A stretch of 64,000 nucleotides of DNA from Limonium bicolor (Eukaryota > Streptophyta > Magnoliopsida > Caryophyllales > Plumbaginaceae). The notes under the pieces are model-generated. The model was not told where the DNA came from and did no database searches. It was given only the letters and a program-made list of their open reading frames with translations. The stretch is taken from assembly GCA_023374045.1 (NCBI GenBank), contig CM041781.1, forward strand, positions 139,616,982 to 139,680,981, in the 5' to 3' direction. Every line of letters begins with the position of its first letter. Position 1 is the stretch's first letter. Positions 50,153-60,525 of this stretch are shown one piece after another. The translations under genes and the position numbers were made by a program.

Positions 50153-51740
50153 GTTGGGCATTATTTGAAGTTTAGATCAAAAATGTAAGTTTTGGGAAAA
50201 TTAAGTACTTAAATGGAAACTTTAGGAAAATTTGGGTTCAAATCTGTAATTATAGAAAAATATGGTTCAAGGCAGTGCTAGGTGGTCAACCTTGACCATA
50301 TTAGGAGTGTTGGCCGAATTGGATAAGATAAATAATTAAATTAGGAATTTAAATAAAGTTTAGGAGTTAGATGTAAGATTTATAAACCAATGTGGTCAAA
50401 ATGTAATTTTTGGAAGTTGGGGGCGGAAATGACGTTAGAAACAGTCTAGGGTCTGTTAGTAATTTATTGGAATTTTTGGGGTTGAATTTGGAATTAAATT
50501 GATAAGATTGTGGGTCAAATTGTAAATAATATGAGTTAAATTGTAAATAATGTGGGTCAAATTGTAAATAAAGAAAAGTTAGAGAATAAGGAAATAAAAT
50601 TGTAACCGAATAGGTTCTGTTTGGTTTTTATAAAATATGGTTGAAAACCACATGTTAAACTTGTAAAAGTGTAGAAATATTATAACGTATGATATATGGT
50701 GTAAAATTGTAACATTATAAAATCTAGTGTGGATGATTTGTAAATTATGGAACATGGGGGCTGTTGTGAAAACATGTTAAACTGAGGACGAATTCTAATG
50801 TATGATTGTAAATGTCATAAGTGTTACAATAATTATAAAGTATTAATATTCATTAATGTGGAAATGAACATAAGATAAGGAATCATTTAATCCACATAAA
50901 ATAATATGAATACTTTGGGAAATAGAAATTATAAGATTTGTTGGGGAACTAAATAAAGTTTAAAGTTTGACATAAATTATATGACATTACACAATATTAA
51001 GAGCATAGTTTAGTTTTTAATTGTGAGGAATAACACAAATAAAAGAATTAAGTGTTTCACACGAAATGATAAGGAATATCATTTATATAACGAGTGTTGT
51101 AATTCACATACACTTATATGAATATATGGAGTGTGAAAAATTATATAATATGATGTAGTAATCATATAAAGAGGGATAAGGTATGATATAAAGTGGAGGA
51201 CTTAATTATACAACATTAGGCTTAATAACTAATGTCGTAATAAAGAAGTGAACAAACAAATGAATTATATAATTCAAATATTATAATAGGAATTATATAA
51301 ACTTGTTGACTTGGATACATAGACCAAGTCAACCCAAATTGACCAAGTCAGATTAATTGACCAAAGAGGGTCAAGTTGACCAATTTGTAATCTAAGTGAG
51401 AGTTTAAAATCTAATAAACTATAAGGTCAATTATAAAATATAGTAATATACTATATCGTTATATATATATACAAGAGTAATGACCTATGATTAAATGGGA
51501 TGTTATATGGGTAAGACACCATTAGTAGTAAACTAATACCACATGTTCTTTATAACATAAATAAAGTATGGTTTAAACTAATCCTTAATTCATTGAAAAC
51601 CCAAGTAAAAACGATAAGTTAATCACAGGGTAATTACTGAGGGGATGAGTGGTCATTTGAAATACCGAACCAATTGAATTATAGTAAATTAATATTTAGT
51701 GGTATGTTCCAGAGATACGAACTATGAGTTACGAGCTACG
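50153..51740 (+). mobile_element. AT-rich LTR-like fragment K
   Basis: AT-rich text resembling the first half of LTR I. It has a short tandem repeat of GTCAAATTGTAAATAAT words (about 50513-50575) and a perfect hairpin GTTGACTTGG/CCAAGTCAAC (51305-51333) followed by more TTGACC/GGTCAA pairs up to 51385. No termini visible: H cuts it on the left, E on the right. Confidence 0.4.
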
Positions 51741-54053
51741 TGTAACACCCCTCTCAATAATGATGTAATAATCACTCACGAGAACAGAAAATAAATGCGT
51801 CTCACAGCGGAAGAAATGACAGTAATCAAGCTCACATGGGTGTTACTTGCCATCCCTCACCCATACGAGTGATGTAGCAATACAACAACTTAACGAAATG
51901 AAAACATAATAATACAACCCGCGGTGACAACGAGATACCGCCTACACGTCCATCTAAGTCCCAAAAGCACATCTATAGTGAGCGTCTAGACATACTCCAA
52001 AGCTTACAACCGATTCCAGTAAAACAACTTAATACATATCAAGGTGCGTACGGAAATTCCAAAATCCAACATCCTAACTACCCGGCCCCGCACTCCGGCT
52101 TTGTCCGTGATCATCCACCTGCATAAAGCCATAAAGGCTCAGCGATAAATGCTGAGTATGTCGAATCTGGACCCTAATGGTCAATTAGGTCTTATTAACC
52201 GTCTTTTTATTAGGTTCGTTACATGCATCACCGGTTTACAGAGTATAGCGAAAAACTGTAAAACGTAATTAAACATGTAATAATCATCATAGGTGTACAC
52301 AGAACAACAGTACATCGTACAGTACAATAACATCAATAAATCACATGTTGTTTTTAGTTTCACATCATTCTGTATCACAACACTCGGCCCCCCGGGCCCT
52401 CACATATCGCTTGTTTTGGTTAGCATTGTCGGGAGTCAGTTAGGACAACCCGAGATATATATTCACTTGGACAGTAGTCCCACATACACACAAGGTGCTC
52501 ACTGCCCTGATCATCCGAAGACTCCGGGACTAATTCACTTTGCCTTTGTAAAGGCGTCCATTTAGGTGGCCAAGGGCCTGGTGCCAACGGTAGCACACTC
52601 CGCCTGACGATCTATCTAGGCTCATTCAGGATTAACTATGGAAAACCCGACACAGGTTAACCCAAGAGATCTCTACGCGCGACCAGCAGCCAATGACTGT
52701 CTGGATTAAGGTTCACATCACTTCCATTCACACTCCACTGTTAACTTCGTTAGTTAGTAATTCATTTACAGTTTTAAATATGGAGAACATCACTTATTTG
52801 TTGGCTGCCCTATGGGTCTTACGCATGCCTAGAATGATTCTAGGAAGTATTTATGTTTGAGTCGAAGCTCTAGGGACCGACAATGTCGTGTCTCGATTCC
52901 TAAGTGTTTTACTTAGGTTATAACTACATACTTGTAATACTTAGTGTATTAGGTCAGGCAACGGTAATCACGGTCACACAACTCGTATATGTAGTTTATA
53001 TAAGCCGATCTATAGTCGACATAGTATTAGTGCGTGCATAAATAAGTAATGCAGTAAACACATATCCATCTCACATAATCACACATGTTATCAAACAAAT
53101 CCGAGCCCGAGGAATTCCTCAGGAGAACTTAGATCAAACTCCTTTACATACCCTACACCGTGTCTAGGATCGAGCAATGTAGACCGCTTAGCCTAACGAG
53201 CGCGCACGTTTGAAGGACGATCTAAAATACAAGGAACGCTAAGTGTCAGTCTACATGACAGTAGGTTTCGGTATTTCCGAATAACGTCGGTAATCCTAGT
53301 AGTACATCCCCGGACTCCAACTACTACTTGTTAAGGTGTTGCTATCTTAAAAAACTCCTTACTCATAGTATGCATTAATATACGGTTTATTGTGGAATCG
53401 GTTTCGTAAGACGTCATAGTTAACATTTCCAAAGTAAGAATTTTATTTTTCTAATCCGTAGAAGTTTATAATGTTATACTTATACAGGTTTGTTCGCTCT
53501 TGTATATTTAATTTAACTGTCACTTCGTTTGCACCGACATAGTGCTATTCTTTAATATACCTTATATTACACAACCTCTCAATTATGTAACAAGTTATAT
53601 CCATTTAAGACCTTAAAACTTATAGCTTATAATTATACTAAGGAGTTAACATTTAGTATTCACTATTATATGACTTGTAACCCATAGTTTGTGTATGTTA
53701 CTTGCGCTGGTAACTTATATGCATAAATGCACATTGGTTCTTAATGGGGTATGAAACCTTATATTATTTACATGTTATTGTTATTATTTCTATTATTATT
53801 ATTACTATTATTTTTTTTCCAGATTTATTTTTCACACAAAAATCATGTCTTAACCATAGTATTATATGTCCTTTTACACTATGGCTTTCATTCTTATTTT
53901 TAGCATATATTTATATACATATGCTTGCACTTAGCATGTTAGTTTTGAAAACTATTTTTTTTATCACATAGTATTGTTTTGTGTTACAATTACATTATGA
54001 TATCATGTAGCATGATATTTTATATGTCGTTGAACTTTATAACATATAGTTTT
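51741..54053 (-). mobile_element. LTR E fragment (A family), cut by element D
   Basis: Begins TGTAACACCCC at 51741 after CTACG and aligns with A's 5' LTR from 16150. It breaks at 54053, where D begins; the sequence CATATAGTTTT just before the break is present uninterrupted in A near 18027. The hairpin CTCAGC/GCTGAG (52138-52156) with minus-strand TTTATGCAG/GT (AG complement 52119-52120) is conserved, as is the block 52381-52716. Confidence 0.75.
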
Positions 54054-55003
54054 TGAAATACCCCAAACCTAGGTATGTTGTTTAAACATTAAAATAAGGT
54101 GTATTAAGACTAAAAAGAGTCTTAGAAACATTAGTAAATAATTTAAACCATAGGAAACACAAGTAAATACCTTAAGGTCAATAAAGGCCAAAATGTGCTC
54201 TAAGCTTGGGATAAGCTTGGTTAAGACCTAATGAGCTTACCAAGACCTCATTTATATATTAATGAACATATTAAACCAATTACCAAGGAAAACCAAGCTT
54301 GAAAACAAGTTAAGACACAAAATGTGCTTTAACGAGTCTTAAAGCACATTTTTGAAAAATTGTCTTGTAAATGAGTTTTGAATGGCTAGATGTCCATAAT
54401 TACTCTTTAATTAACATGTGTACTACTTAGTATCACATTAGGAAGTCTAAATCAATGGGAAATCAAAAATTTCACAACTATGTGCCTTGTTTTAGTTAAT
54501 AGTAACCAAATTAACCAAGTTTATAACATATGTCAATATAAGTGTGACAATTGGTCAACAAAGACTAAAATACCCCTTTTGTATATTATGGGGGCCGGTT
54601 TTTATAAGGGTGAGTCATCTCCCCCTTTTTAGTTATCAAGTAAGTAAAATTAATAAAGCAAATCACTATTTACTTTTGCTTTAAATATCAAAAACTAGTT
54701 ACTTATCTTCATTCTCTTCTTTCCCTCTTCATTTCCCACGGCTCCAACCTCTCTTCTATCTCCTTCTTGCTCTCCATTCACGTTTTTGCAATAGTACCAA
54801 CACCACCAACACCAACTTCCATTGTCATTATCTCCTAGCTCACTTTGCCAAATCAAAAACTAACACCACCATACTTCTAGTCTCATCAAGCTCTCCATTC
54901 CTATCTTCTCAAAATTCCAAGAGCTCCATTTCGGTGCCAAGAGGAATCTCCATGGGAAGAGCTTGAGCTCATCTTTTCACATATTGTTGTTCTCCTTTGC
55001 TTC

Positions 55004-55012
55004 TAGGTAAGG
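55004..55012 (+). promoter_or_regulatory. Predicted 5' splice site in LTR D leader
   Basis: TAG/GTAAGG at 55007, close to the plant consensus, with a second site AAG/GTAAAA at 55173. Pairing with the acceptor at 57591 would remove about 2.5 kb including the hairpin array. Confidence 0.4.
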
Positions 55013-56198
55013 AAACTCAAAGAAAAATAACATTTCCTTCATGTTTGTTTGTGGTCCAAAAAACACCATTAATGGTGCCCCTTACCTTGCTTTGTTTTAG
55101 CTTCATTTGAATCTTCCAAGGGCTTGGTGGAGTCCCTCTTGCTACATATCCAAACTCTTTTTCATATCCAAGGTAAAACAATCATCTAAATGTTCTAAGG
55201 CAATCTATGTATTTTGGGTTCACAATGAGATGAAGCATAAAGCTTGTATACTCATTTCATTATTTGTATATTGTTTAGAAGTTGACAAGAAACCAAACAT
55301 CCTTACCGATTTTTAAAACAAGGAAACAAGAAAGAAGTTGTGAGGAAATGAGGTAAATATGCTAGCCTAATGTAGCTTACAATGTCTTAGGAGAAATGAG
55401 CTTATATTGCTTATTAAAACTACTTAAGGAGCTAATGGTAAATGACTTAGAAAAATTCTCTCAAGGGCTTAGTAAAAGGCATATGTATTGTTGGGTGTAT
55501 TTATAGGTCAAAGGCAAATATATTGTGGGAAATTAAGTGTTTATGATTTATGCATCTTAAGGGCCTAAGAGCCATGCTATTTAAGGGCCTAAGTGCCAAG
55601 CAATTTAAATTATGCACTATATTGTGATGTAGTGTTAAATGGGTGAAGTTTTGTGTACAAGAATGTTCTTGATGGATTTTAGTGTTCTTGATTGTTTAAT
55701 GGTGAAAACAATGTGTTTTGGCTTAGTAATGTTCTAGGAGAGTTCACGTCAAAATTTAGGTAATGTACAAGAAGTTCTAAGTGTTTAAACAATATTTGGT
55801 GAACTAGGAAGTGTTAGAAATGTTTAGGTATTTTACTAAAGGAGAAGTAATGTCTTAGGTGTTCTAGGAAACAAAAAGGGACATAGACATCAACTAGAAG
55901 TTTTGGTTAGGAAGAAAAGATGCTTGGGAGATGATGTTATAGTCGTGAGAAAACATTTGGGAATAGTGGAAGTTATAGGTATGAAACACCACATAGAAAC
56001 TTAGTGAAAAACATTACAAGTGTAAACCTTTTCATGAGAATTTGTGTAATGCTTGAGGAGGATTTTGATGAATGATTTAAGGGGTTTAATGGAGGTCCTA
56101 AGGTGTGTTTGAAGTGCCCAATTAAGGTTAGAACATACTAGGCTATATGGGGTGAAGTTTGGGGTTAAATGGGCAATTATAAACAAGGGCCTCGAGCA

Positions 56199-56584
56199 GA
56201 CCGACCTTGGGGACCGGACCTGCAAGGTCGGTCGAGCCCAGTTTACCCTGCGAGAAATGGTTTCTGGAATGGACCGACCTTGGGGACCGGACTTGCAAGG
56301 TCGGTCGAGCATGGATTTTTAGTACGGTTTGAGTCTCTGGAATGGACCGACCCTAGGACCGGACTTACAAGTTCGGTCATGCCTAAATTTTTGTACGTAA
56401 GTAAGTCTCGGGAATCGACCGATCTTGCGACCGGACTTGCCAAGATCGGTCGGGCCTGAATTTTCAAAGGAAAGAAACTCTCGGGAATAGACCGAACTTG
56501 TGACCGAACTTGCAAGGTCGGTCAGAGTAGAATTTTTTGACGGTAATATGTCCTGGAATGGACCGACCTTGTGTAAGGTCGGTC
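56199..56584 (+). repeat. Six-unit hairpin array (period about 73 bp) in LTR D
   Basis: Units start at 56199, 56272, 56345, 56417, 56490 and 56561. Arms are GACCGACCTTG/CAAGGTCGGTC in units 1 and 2; unit 4 has GACCGATCTTG/CAAGATCGGTC, a compensated change; unit 6 pairs GACCGACCTT/AAGGTCGGTC; units 3 and 5 have mismatches. The frames over this region (e.g. 56001-56312 minus) only follow the repeat. Confidence 0.85.
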
Positions 56585-57557
56585 GGTAAGTTTGGTCGGA
56601 CTAAAACTTGTAAAAAAAACAACAAACAAAGAGTGGCTTAAGTAGTTAACCCTAGGGGGTATAAAGTAGGTAAACAAGGATAAGTTTAGGCATTAAAACA
56701 TGTCATATAACCATGTAAAATACTTAGTAAAATTTGAAATTAAGTAAATTAGGTAACAAACATTATTAATCGTGTATAGGAGTGGCCTACGGAGGAAAAC
56801 AATCGAAGCAAGGACCAAGGTATGGTTTTCTTGTAGTCTGTTGCCTACCGGTTTACACCGGCTTGTGTGTTGTTTGTTTTTCTATGTGTTTATGACCTTG
56901 TAAGATTTAAGTCATGTAACGAGTTTGCAGTTGTTAAATATTATTGTATTGTACGTATGACTCTCTCTTCCCTAGTGTGTGTCTAACAAGACTTAACCGA
57001 TTGTTTGTGATTTGTTTATTGAGTTCAATGTTGAACTTCTAACAAGTGCTAACGGGGGAGGTGAGGAGTCCGGTCTGTTCCGACCATGCGTGTGAGTATG
57101 GGAGTCGATGTCATAACCGGTTCGATTCTCTCTGTATGTTATGGTTGTTTTCCAATTTGGTTTCCAATCTTCCCTTTAGCTTAACAAAGGCTATTTTATT
57201 GACTCACGTCGGGCCACAGGGGCATACTATGTTTTGTTCGGTGTGCTTTGGTCACTATATCCGAGGCACCTTGTGTTAAGTTATCCGTTCAATCTAACAG
57301 AACGGTAACGAGTTATGTAACGAGCTTAGCATGAGTTTGGCAACATTCTCTAGGCTCTCAATGGGAACTAATTATGTTGGTTCATTTCCTAAAAGGATTG
57401 TTCTTGTGTGTTATGTGTGATGTTGTATGCAATACTCTTGCGATGATATATATATGTTGTATGTTTAAAATGAATGCCATGTCATCATGACAATTAGTTG
57501 TGCATATCCCGGTAGCCGATGGGCTGCGCGTTAACCATACCAGCCAAGGGTTGCTGA

Positions 57558-57591
57558 CCCCCTCGGGGGCTCCATATTTCTTTTACTGCAG
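57558..57591 (+). promoter_or_regulatory. Hairpin plus predicted 3' splice site, LTR D
   Basis: CCCCC-TC-GGGGG (57558-57569) is followed by a T-rich tract and TTTTACTGCAG/GATG, AG at 57590-57591. The best acceptor consensus of the set. Confidence 0.5.
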
Positions 57592-57860
57592 GATGAGGAT
57601 TGAGGAAGCAGAATGACTATAGATCCTCGGTGGCAGGAATACTTTTGGTTGTTTTCAGAGTTGAGCCCGGGATGCGCCTGTGCTTCCGTGGCGATATATA
57701 TTTTGGTACCATTGTATTACAGTGATAGTTGGTGGTGTACAGCTTGTAGTTATGGATGTAGTTACAAACTCGGTATTATGTTAATGTATTAAAGGTTATT
57801 AGTTCTATGCTCGGGAGTGTGATCATCAGACCGGTACGCTTGTATTTATTCTGCCTTGTT

Positions 57861-57876
57861 GACCACGTGGGTGGTT
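57861..57876 (+). other. Terminal helix of LTR D
   Basis: GACCAC-GTGG-GTGGTT, homologous in position to AGTCAC-GTGG-GTGACT of LTR C, with paired substitutions. Confidence 0.5.
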
Positions 57877-57976
57877 AACGGCGTTGTAGCACCGAATCTT
57901 TTAGTTATTATTTAGTTGTATAATTCCGCTACGATTTCAAGTGTTGTTAAGTGCGTAGTAGGGGTGTTACAAAAAG

Positions 57977-57983
57977 TGGTATC
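57977..57983 (+). other. Truncated primer-binding site of element D
   Basis: Only TGGTATC remains. Compared with element C (27797 on), about 11 bases between two TATC copies are missing, leaving TTCGCTCTGATG directly after. This looks like a slippage deletion that removed the rest of the tRNA match. Confidence 0.75.
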
Positions 57984-58179
57984 TTCGCTCTGATGGCTAG
58001 AATACCGAGGTTAGGAATATACCAAGTTAGGAAATCTAACTATAGTTACCTAAGAGAACAGTTGTGGAGAGGTTAACCACTAACTAAGTGTGGAAATACC
58101 TTATTGTCGGGAAGAGGTTACAACCGTTTGACCGATAAGTGTGCAAGCACAATGCTAATAAATGTTCATGTGAATTCAG

Positions 58180-58863
58180 ATGTCAGGTAGACCACGAGGT
58201 CGAGGCCGCGGGCGCGGCATTGGTGATGCTGGGAACCATGGGGAGAACCCTACAGCACAGGTCATGGCCGACGCTGCGGCCGCCGTAGCCCAGATGGTCC
58301 CACAGTTAGTAGCTGCGATGCAGCAGCAGCAGCAAGGCGGTGTGGGTCAACAAGGGCCACAACCGCAACCACAGCCGCGCGAGACCAACTGGGTCAAGGC
58401 GTTGGCGGACTTGAGACCCCCGTCATTCAGTGGGGAGACCGACCCTAGTAAGCTGGAGGCGTACATCTCCGAGATGGAGACCGCTTTCGAAACCTTGGAT
58501 GTTCCTGTTGGTGCCAAGGTTCGACTAGCCGCTTACTACCTGAAGGGATCGGCTCAAAGTTGGTGGAAGCTGATTAGGTTAGGCAGAGTTGGTGATCCTA
58601 CCTTCCAGTGGAGGGAGTACACGGCCCTGTTGCGAGCCAAGTACTACCCGATTCATGTGCAGGAGGCCAAGCGCCTAGAGCTTGATAGTTTGAGACAAGG
58701 GGATAAGATGACGGTTGATGAGTACTACACCGCTTTCATCGGACTTATCAATCTGCTGCCGGATCTGGGTTACTCGGACCAGATATTAGTGAACCGTTTC
58801 TACAACGGATTGAGCTACCGCCTACGCTACGGTATAGGGCCAAGCGGGTATACTACTTTGCAG
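58180..58863 (+). CDS. gag: gag, exon 1 (capsid part)
   Basis: Start ATG 58180 is the first in-frame Met after the leader. The product opens with an RG-rich stretch (residues about 3-15) and a Gln-rich stretch (48-67), then the conserved retrotransposon gag domain (about 70-225), recognisable from the WVKALADLRPPSF region, the AYYLKG..QSWW motif and the FYNGL region near the end. This structural protein would form the virus-like particle. Read without splicing, the frame stops at 58885-58887 after 235 codons, giving a capsid-only product. With the predicted intron removed it continues into exon 2 after Gln 228 in the same phase. No stop or frameshift is seen in the exon. Confidence 0.85.
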
Positions 58864-58958
58864 GTAATGAACTACAGTAAGAAGTGAATAAGTGTGTACA
58901 GTGCGTTAATATGAATGTGAGTCTGTTTAGCGGGGCATAACTAACACCCTAAATATAG
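58864..58958 (+). other. Predicted spliceosomal intron 1 in gag (95 bp)
   Basis: Donor CAG/GTAATG, acceptor ATATAG/G, branch-like ATAACTAAC about 18 bases upstream of the acceptor. It contains in-frame stops and shifts frame; removal (phase 0) restores a continuous gag-like reading. Composition is AT-rich relative to the flanking exons, as in plant introns. Confidence 0.75.
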
Positions 58959-59217
58959 GAGTGCTATCATGCCGCTGCAATTGTTGAGATCACCGTCCGT
59001 TTGAGGGACGAGGAGAGTGCGCTCAAGCGCAAGGCCATGAGTGAGGGCCAAGGTACGCAAGGGCAAGGGGGAGGAAAGAAGAAGAAGTCATACCCCCAGT
59101 CCCAGAAAGGACAGCAACAGGGTGGCAAGGGCCAGGCCCAGACCACCACTGCTGAGGAGCCTCTGCAGCTCACCTACGCATATGCAGCCAAGCCCTTACG
59201 CTCTTACCCACCCAAGG
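58959..59217 (+). CDS. gag: gag, exon 2 (linker)
   Basis: Eighty-six codons plus one base. It starts with the alpha-helical end of the gag domain (VEITVRLRDEE region), then a Gly/Lys/Gln-rich basic linker with a KKKK run, as usual between capsid and nucleocapsid. It lies in a different frame from exon 1 only because the intron length is not a multiple of three. Confidence 0.75.
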
Positions 59218-59300
59218 GTAATTAATAAAACTCGAATACCGAATTCTAGAGTGTGTTGTTATTTTGTGAAGTATGTACTGAGTGTGTGATGTGTTAGCAG
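59218..59300 (+). other. Predicted spliceosomal intron 2 in gag (83 bp)
   Basis: Donor AAGG/GTAATT, acceptor TTAGCAG/C, T-rich between. Phase 1; removal joins exon 2 to the zinc-knuckle exon in frame. Includes a stop (59223-59225) that would end the unspliced reading. Confidence 0.72.
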
Positions 59301-59642
59301 CTAGCACGGGCTCTGGACCGGAGCGCCACTACTATTGTAAGTGGTGTAACGGAGACCACCCCGGCAAGGACTGCAAGGGCAATGATGTGCAGTGTCGATA
59401 CTGCAAGAAGATGGGGCACCGCGACTACGAGTGCTGGCAGAACCCGAATGGCAGAAACTACAGGCCTAAGGGGCAGTGGAAGGGTAAGGCCACCGCGACT
59501 ACCGATGGCCCGAAGACGGCAAATCAGCCACCCCTAGATCAGAGGTACACAGATTCCCAAAAGGGGAAGGGGTCGGGATCCGGCAAGGCCGCCCTGAATG
59601 TGGTGGACCGGTCTGAGGCGCCAGGGCCCTCTTCTAGACCAG
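59301..59642 (+). CDS. gag: gag, exon 3 (nucleocapsid, two zinc knuckles)
   Basis: Two zinc knuckles lie close together: CX2CX3HX4C (CKWCNGDHPGKDC, one residue short before His) and a canonical CX2CX4HX4C (CRYCKKMGHRDYEC). A basic, Gly/Pro/Lys-rich tail follows. Nucleocapsid would bind and package the element RNA. Exon 3 ends at donor CAG/GTACCG in phase 1. If not spliced there, the frame stops three codons later (TAA, 59651-59653). Gag exons 1 to 3 together would give about 428 residues, a usual size for chromovirus Gag. Confidence 0.8.
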
Positions 59643-59785
59643 GTACCGCCTAAATTGTTGAATGAAATAAGTGATTGCATACCGCATTTCATGCATATGT
59701 GCTAGTGAGTTTAAGTAAACAACCATGTAAGTAAACAGTCAAAGTATAATGTGAGAACACCTAATTAAGTAATTTGAAAACTTAG
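59643..59785 (+). other. Predicted intron 3 (143 bp), AlkB-joining form
   Basis: Donor CAG/GTACCG; acceptor AACTTAG/G with branch-like CCTAAT 20-25 bases upstream. Phase 1 at both ends, so nucleocapsid reads straight into the AlkB frame. The same donor also fits an acceptor at 60708 (TTAG/G), giving a 1066-bp intron 59643-60708 that skips AlkB and joins protease in frame. Confidence 0.6.
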
Positions 59786-60525
59786 GAACCTTCAATATTT
59801 GCTATCCCATCCCACCCACACCAAACCCTGAAGAAACCACCATCAGCATCACCGACTTTCCAATGGAGCGATGTCAGGTTATCCAACCAGGTATGATACT
59901 CTTAAATGGATACCTGACACCGGAAGCACAAATCCACATCATCAGACGATGCAATGAACTTGGAGCAATACCTGGAGGTTTCTACACACCCGAATACCCG
60001 AGTGGATCGATTATGAAATTGAAGATGATGTGCATGGGTAAGGACTGGAATCCTTACACCAAGACATATCAAGAAGTGCGAGCTGAAGATGGAGCAACAA
60101 TACTAAGTATACCTGAGGAGTTCCTTGCGGTCGTTAACCACACCGTGGGAATTGCTCAGCAAGTTGAACCAGATTCAATACCAAGTGTTAAAGCGGATTT
60201 ATGTATTGCGAACTTCTACCAGAAAGGTGGACGGTTAGGGTTACACCAAGATAAGGACGAGTCACCCGAGTCTCTAAGTAAGGGAGTACCCGTGGTGTCT
60301 TGGTCCATTGGTGACACCGTAGTGTTTGTGTACGGCGAGCAGAAGCGTGCTGATCTCGCAAAGAAGTTAGTACTGAAAACAGGAGATGTGTTAATCATGG
60401 GTGGGCAGTCAAGGATGCTATATCATGGCATCAAGAAGATCAAACTGAATACCGCACCATCGGCAGTGATCAATGCCACACACATGAAACCTGGACGCTT
60501 GAATTTGACCTTCAGACAGTTTTAA
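59786..60525 (+). CDS. AlkB-type 2-oxoglutarate/Fe(II) dioxygenase carried by the retrotransposon
   Basis: The uninterrupted frame from Met 59863 gives 220 residues, the size of bacterial AlkB. It ends at TAA 60523-60525. Iron ligands H128, D130 (LHQDKDES) and H188 (YHGI) are present, as are N117 and Y119 of the 2-oxoglutarate site and the family signature RxNxTxR (R212-R218) at the C-terminus. AlkB enzymes remove methyl groups from nucleic-acid bases. By its overall text it resembles plant ALKBH1-like proteins rather than viral or bacterial ones (judged from memory, not searched). Upstream of the Met the frame stays open to the acceptor at 59785, adding about 25 Pro/Thr-rich residues and joining Gag. 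The ORF has no intron, suggesting capture from an mRNA. It has no lesion, while pol downstream has several. Confidence 0.88.

Larger units (their letters stand above)
54054..57971 (+). mobile_element. 5' LTR of element D (3.9 kb)
   Basis: TGAAATACCCC...GGGGTGTTACA followed by primer-binding remnant. Contains a CT-rich leader-like region (about 54705-54790), strong donor sites, a six-unit hairpin array, the hairpin-acceptor module and the terminal helix. Confidence 0.85.

Noticed and set aside
56001..56515. Overlapping frames of 90-103 codons in LTR D
   Set aside because: They follow the 73-bp hairpin repeat on both strands, so the coding look is a repeat artefact.
58885..59225. Stops and frame changes in gag as decay lesions
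   Set aside because: Three frames rejoin at GT/AG borders with matching phases and branch-like sites, which is better explained by introns. Not proven without RNA.
59786..60525. AlkB as an ordinary host gene that happens to be nearby
   Set aside because: It is in sense, between nucleocapsid and protease of one element, in splice phase with gag, with no LTR or target duplication around it. Host origin of the sequence is likely, but it is now part of the element.
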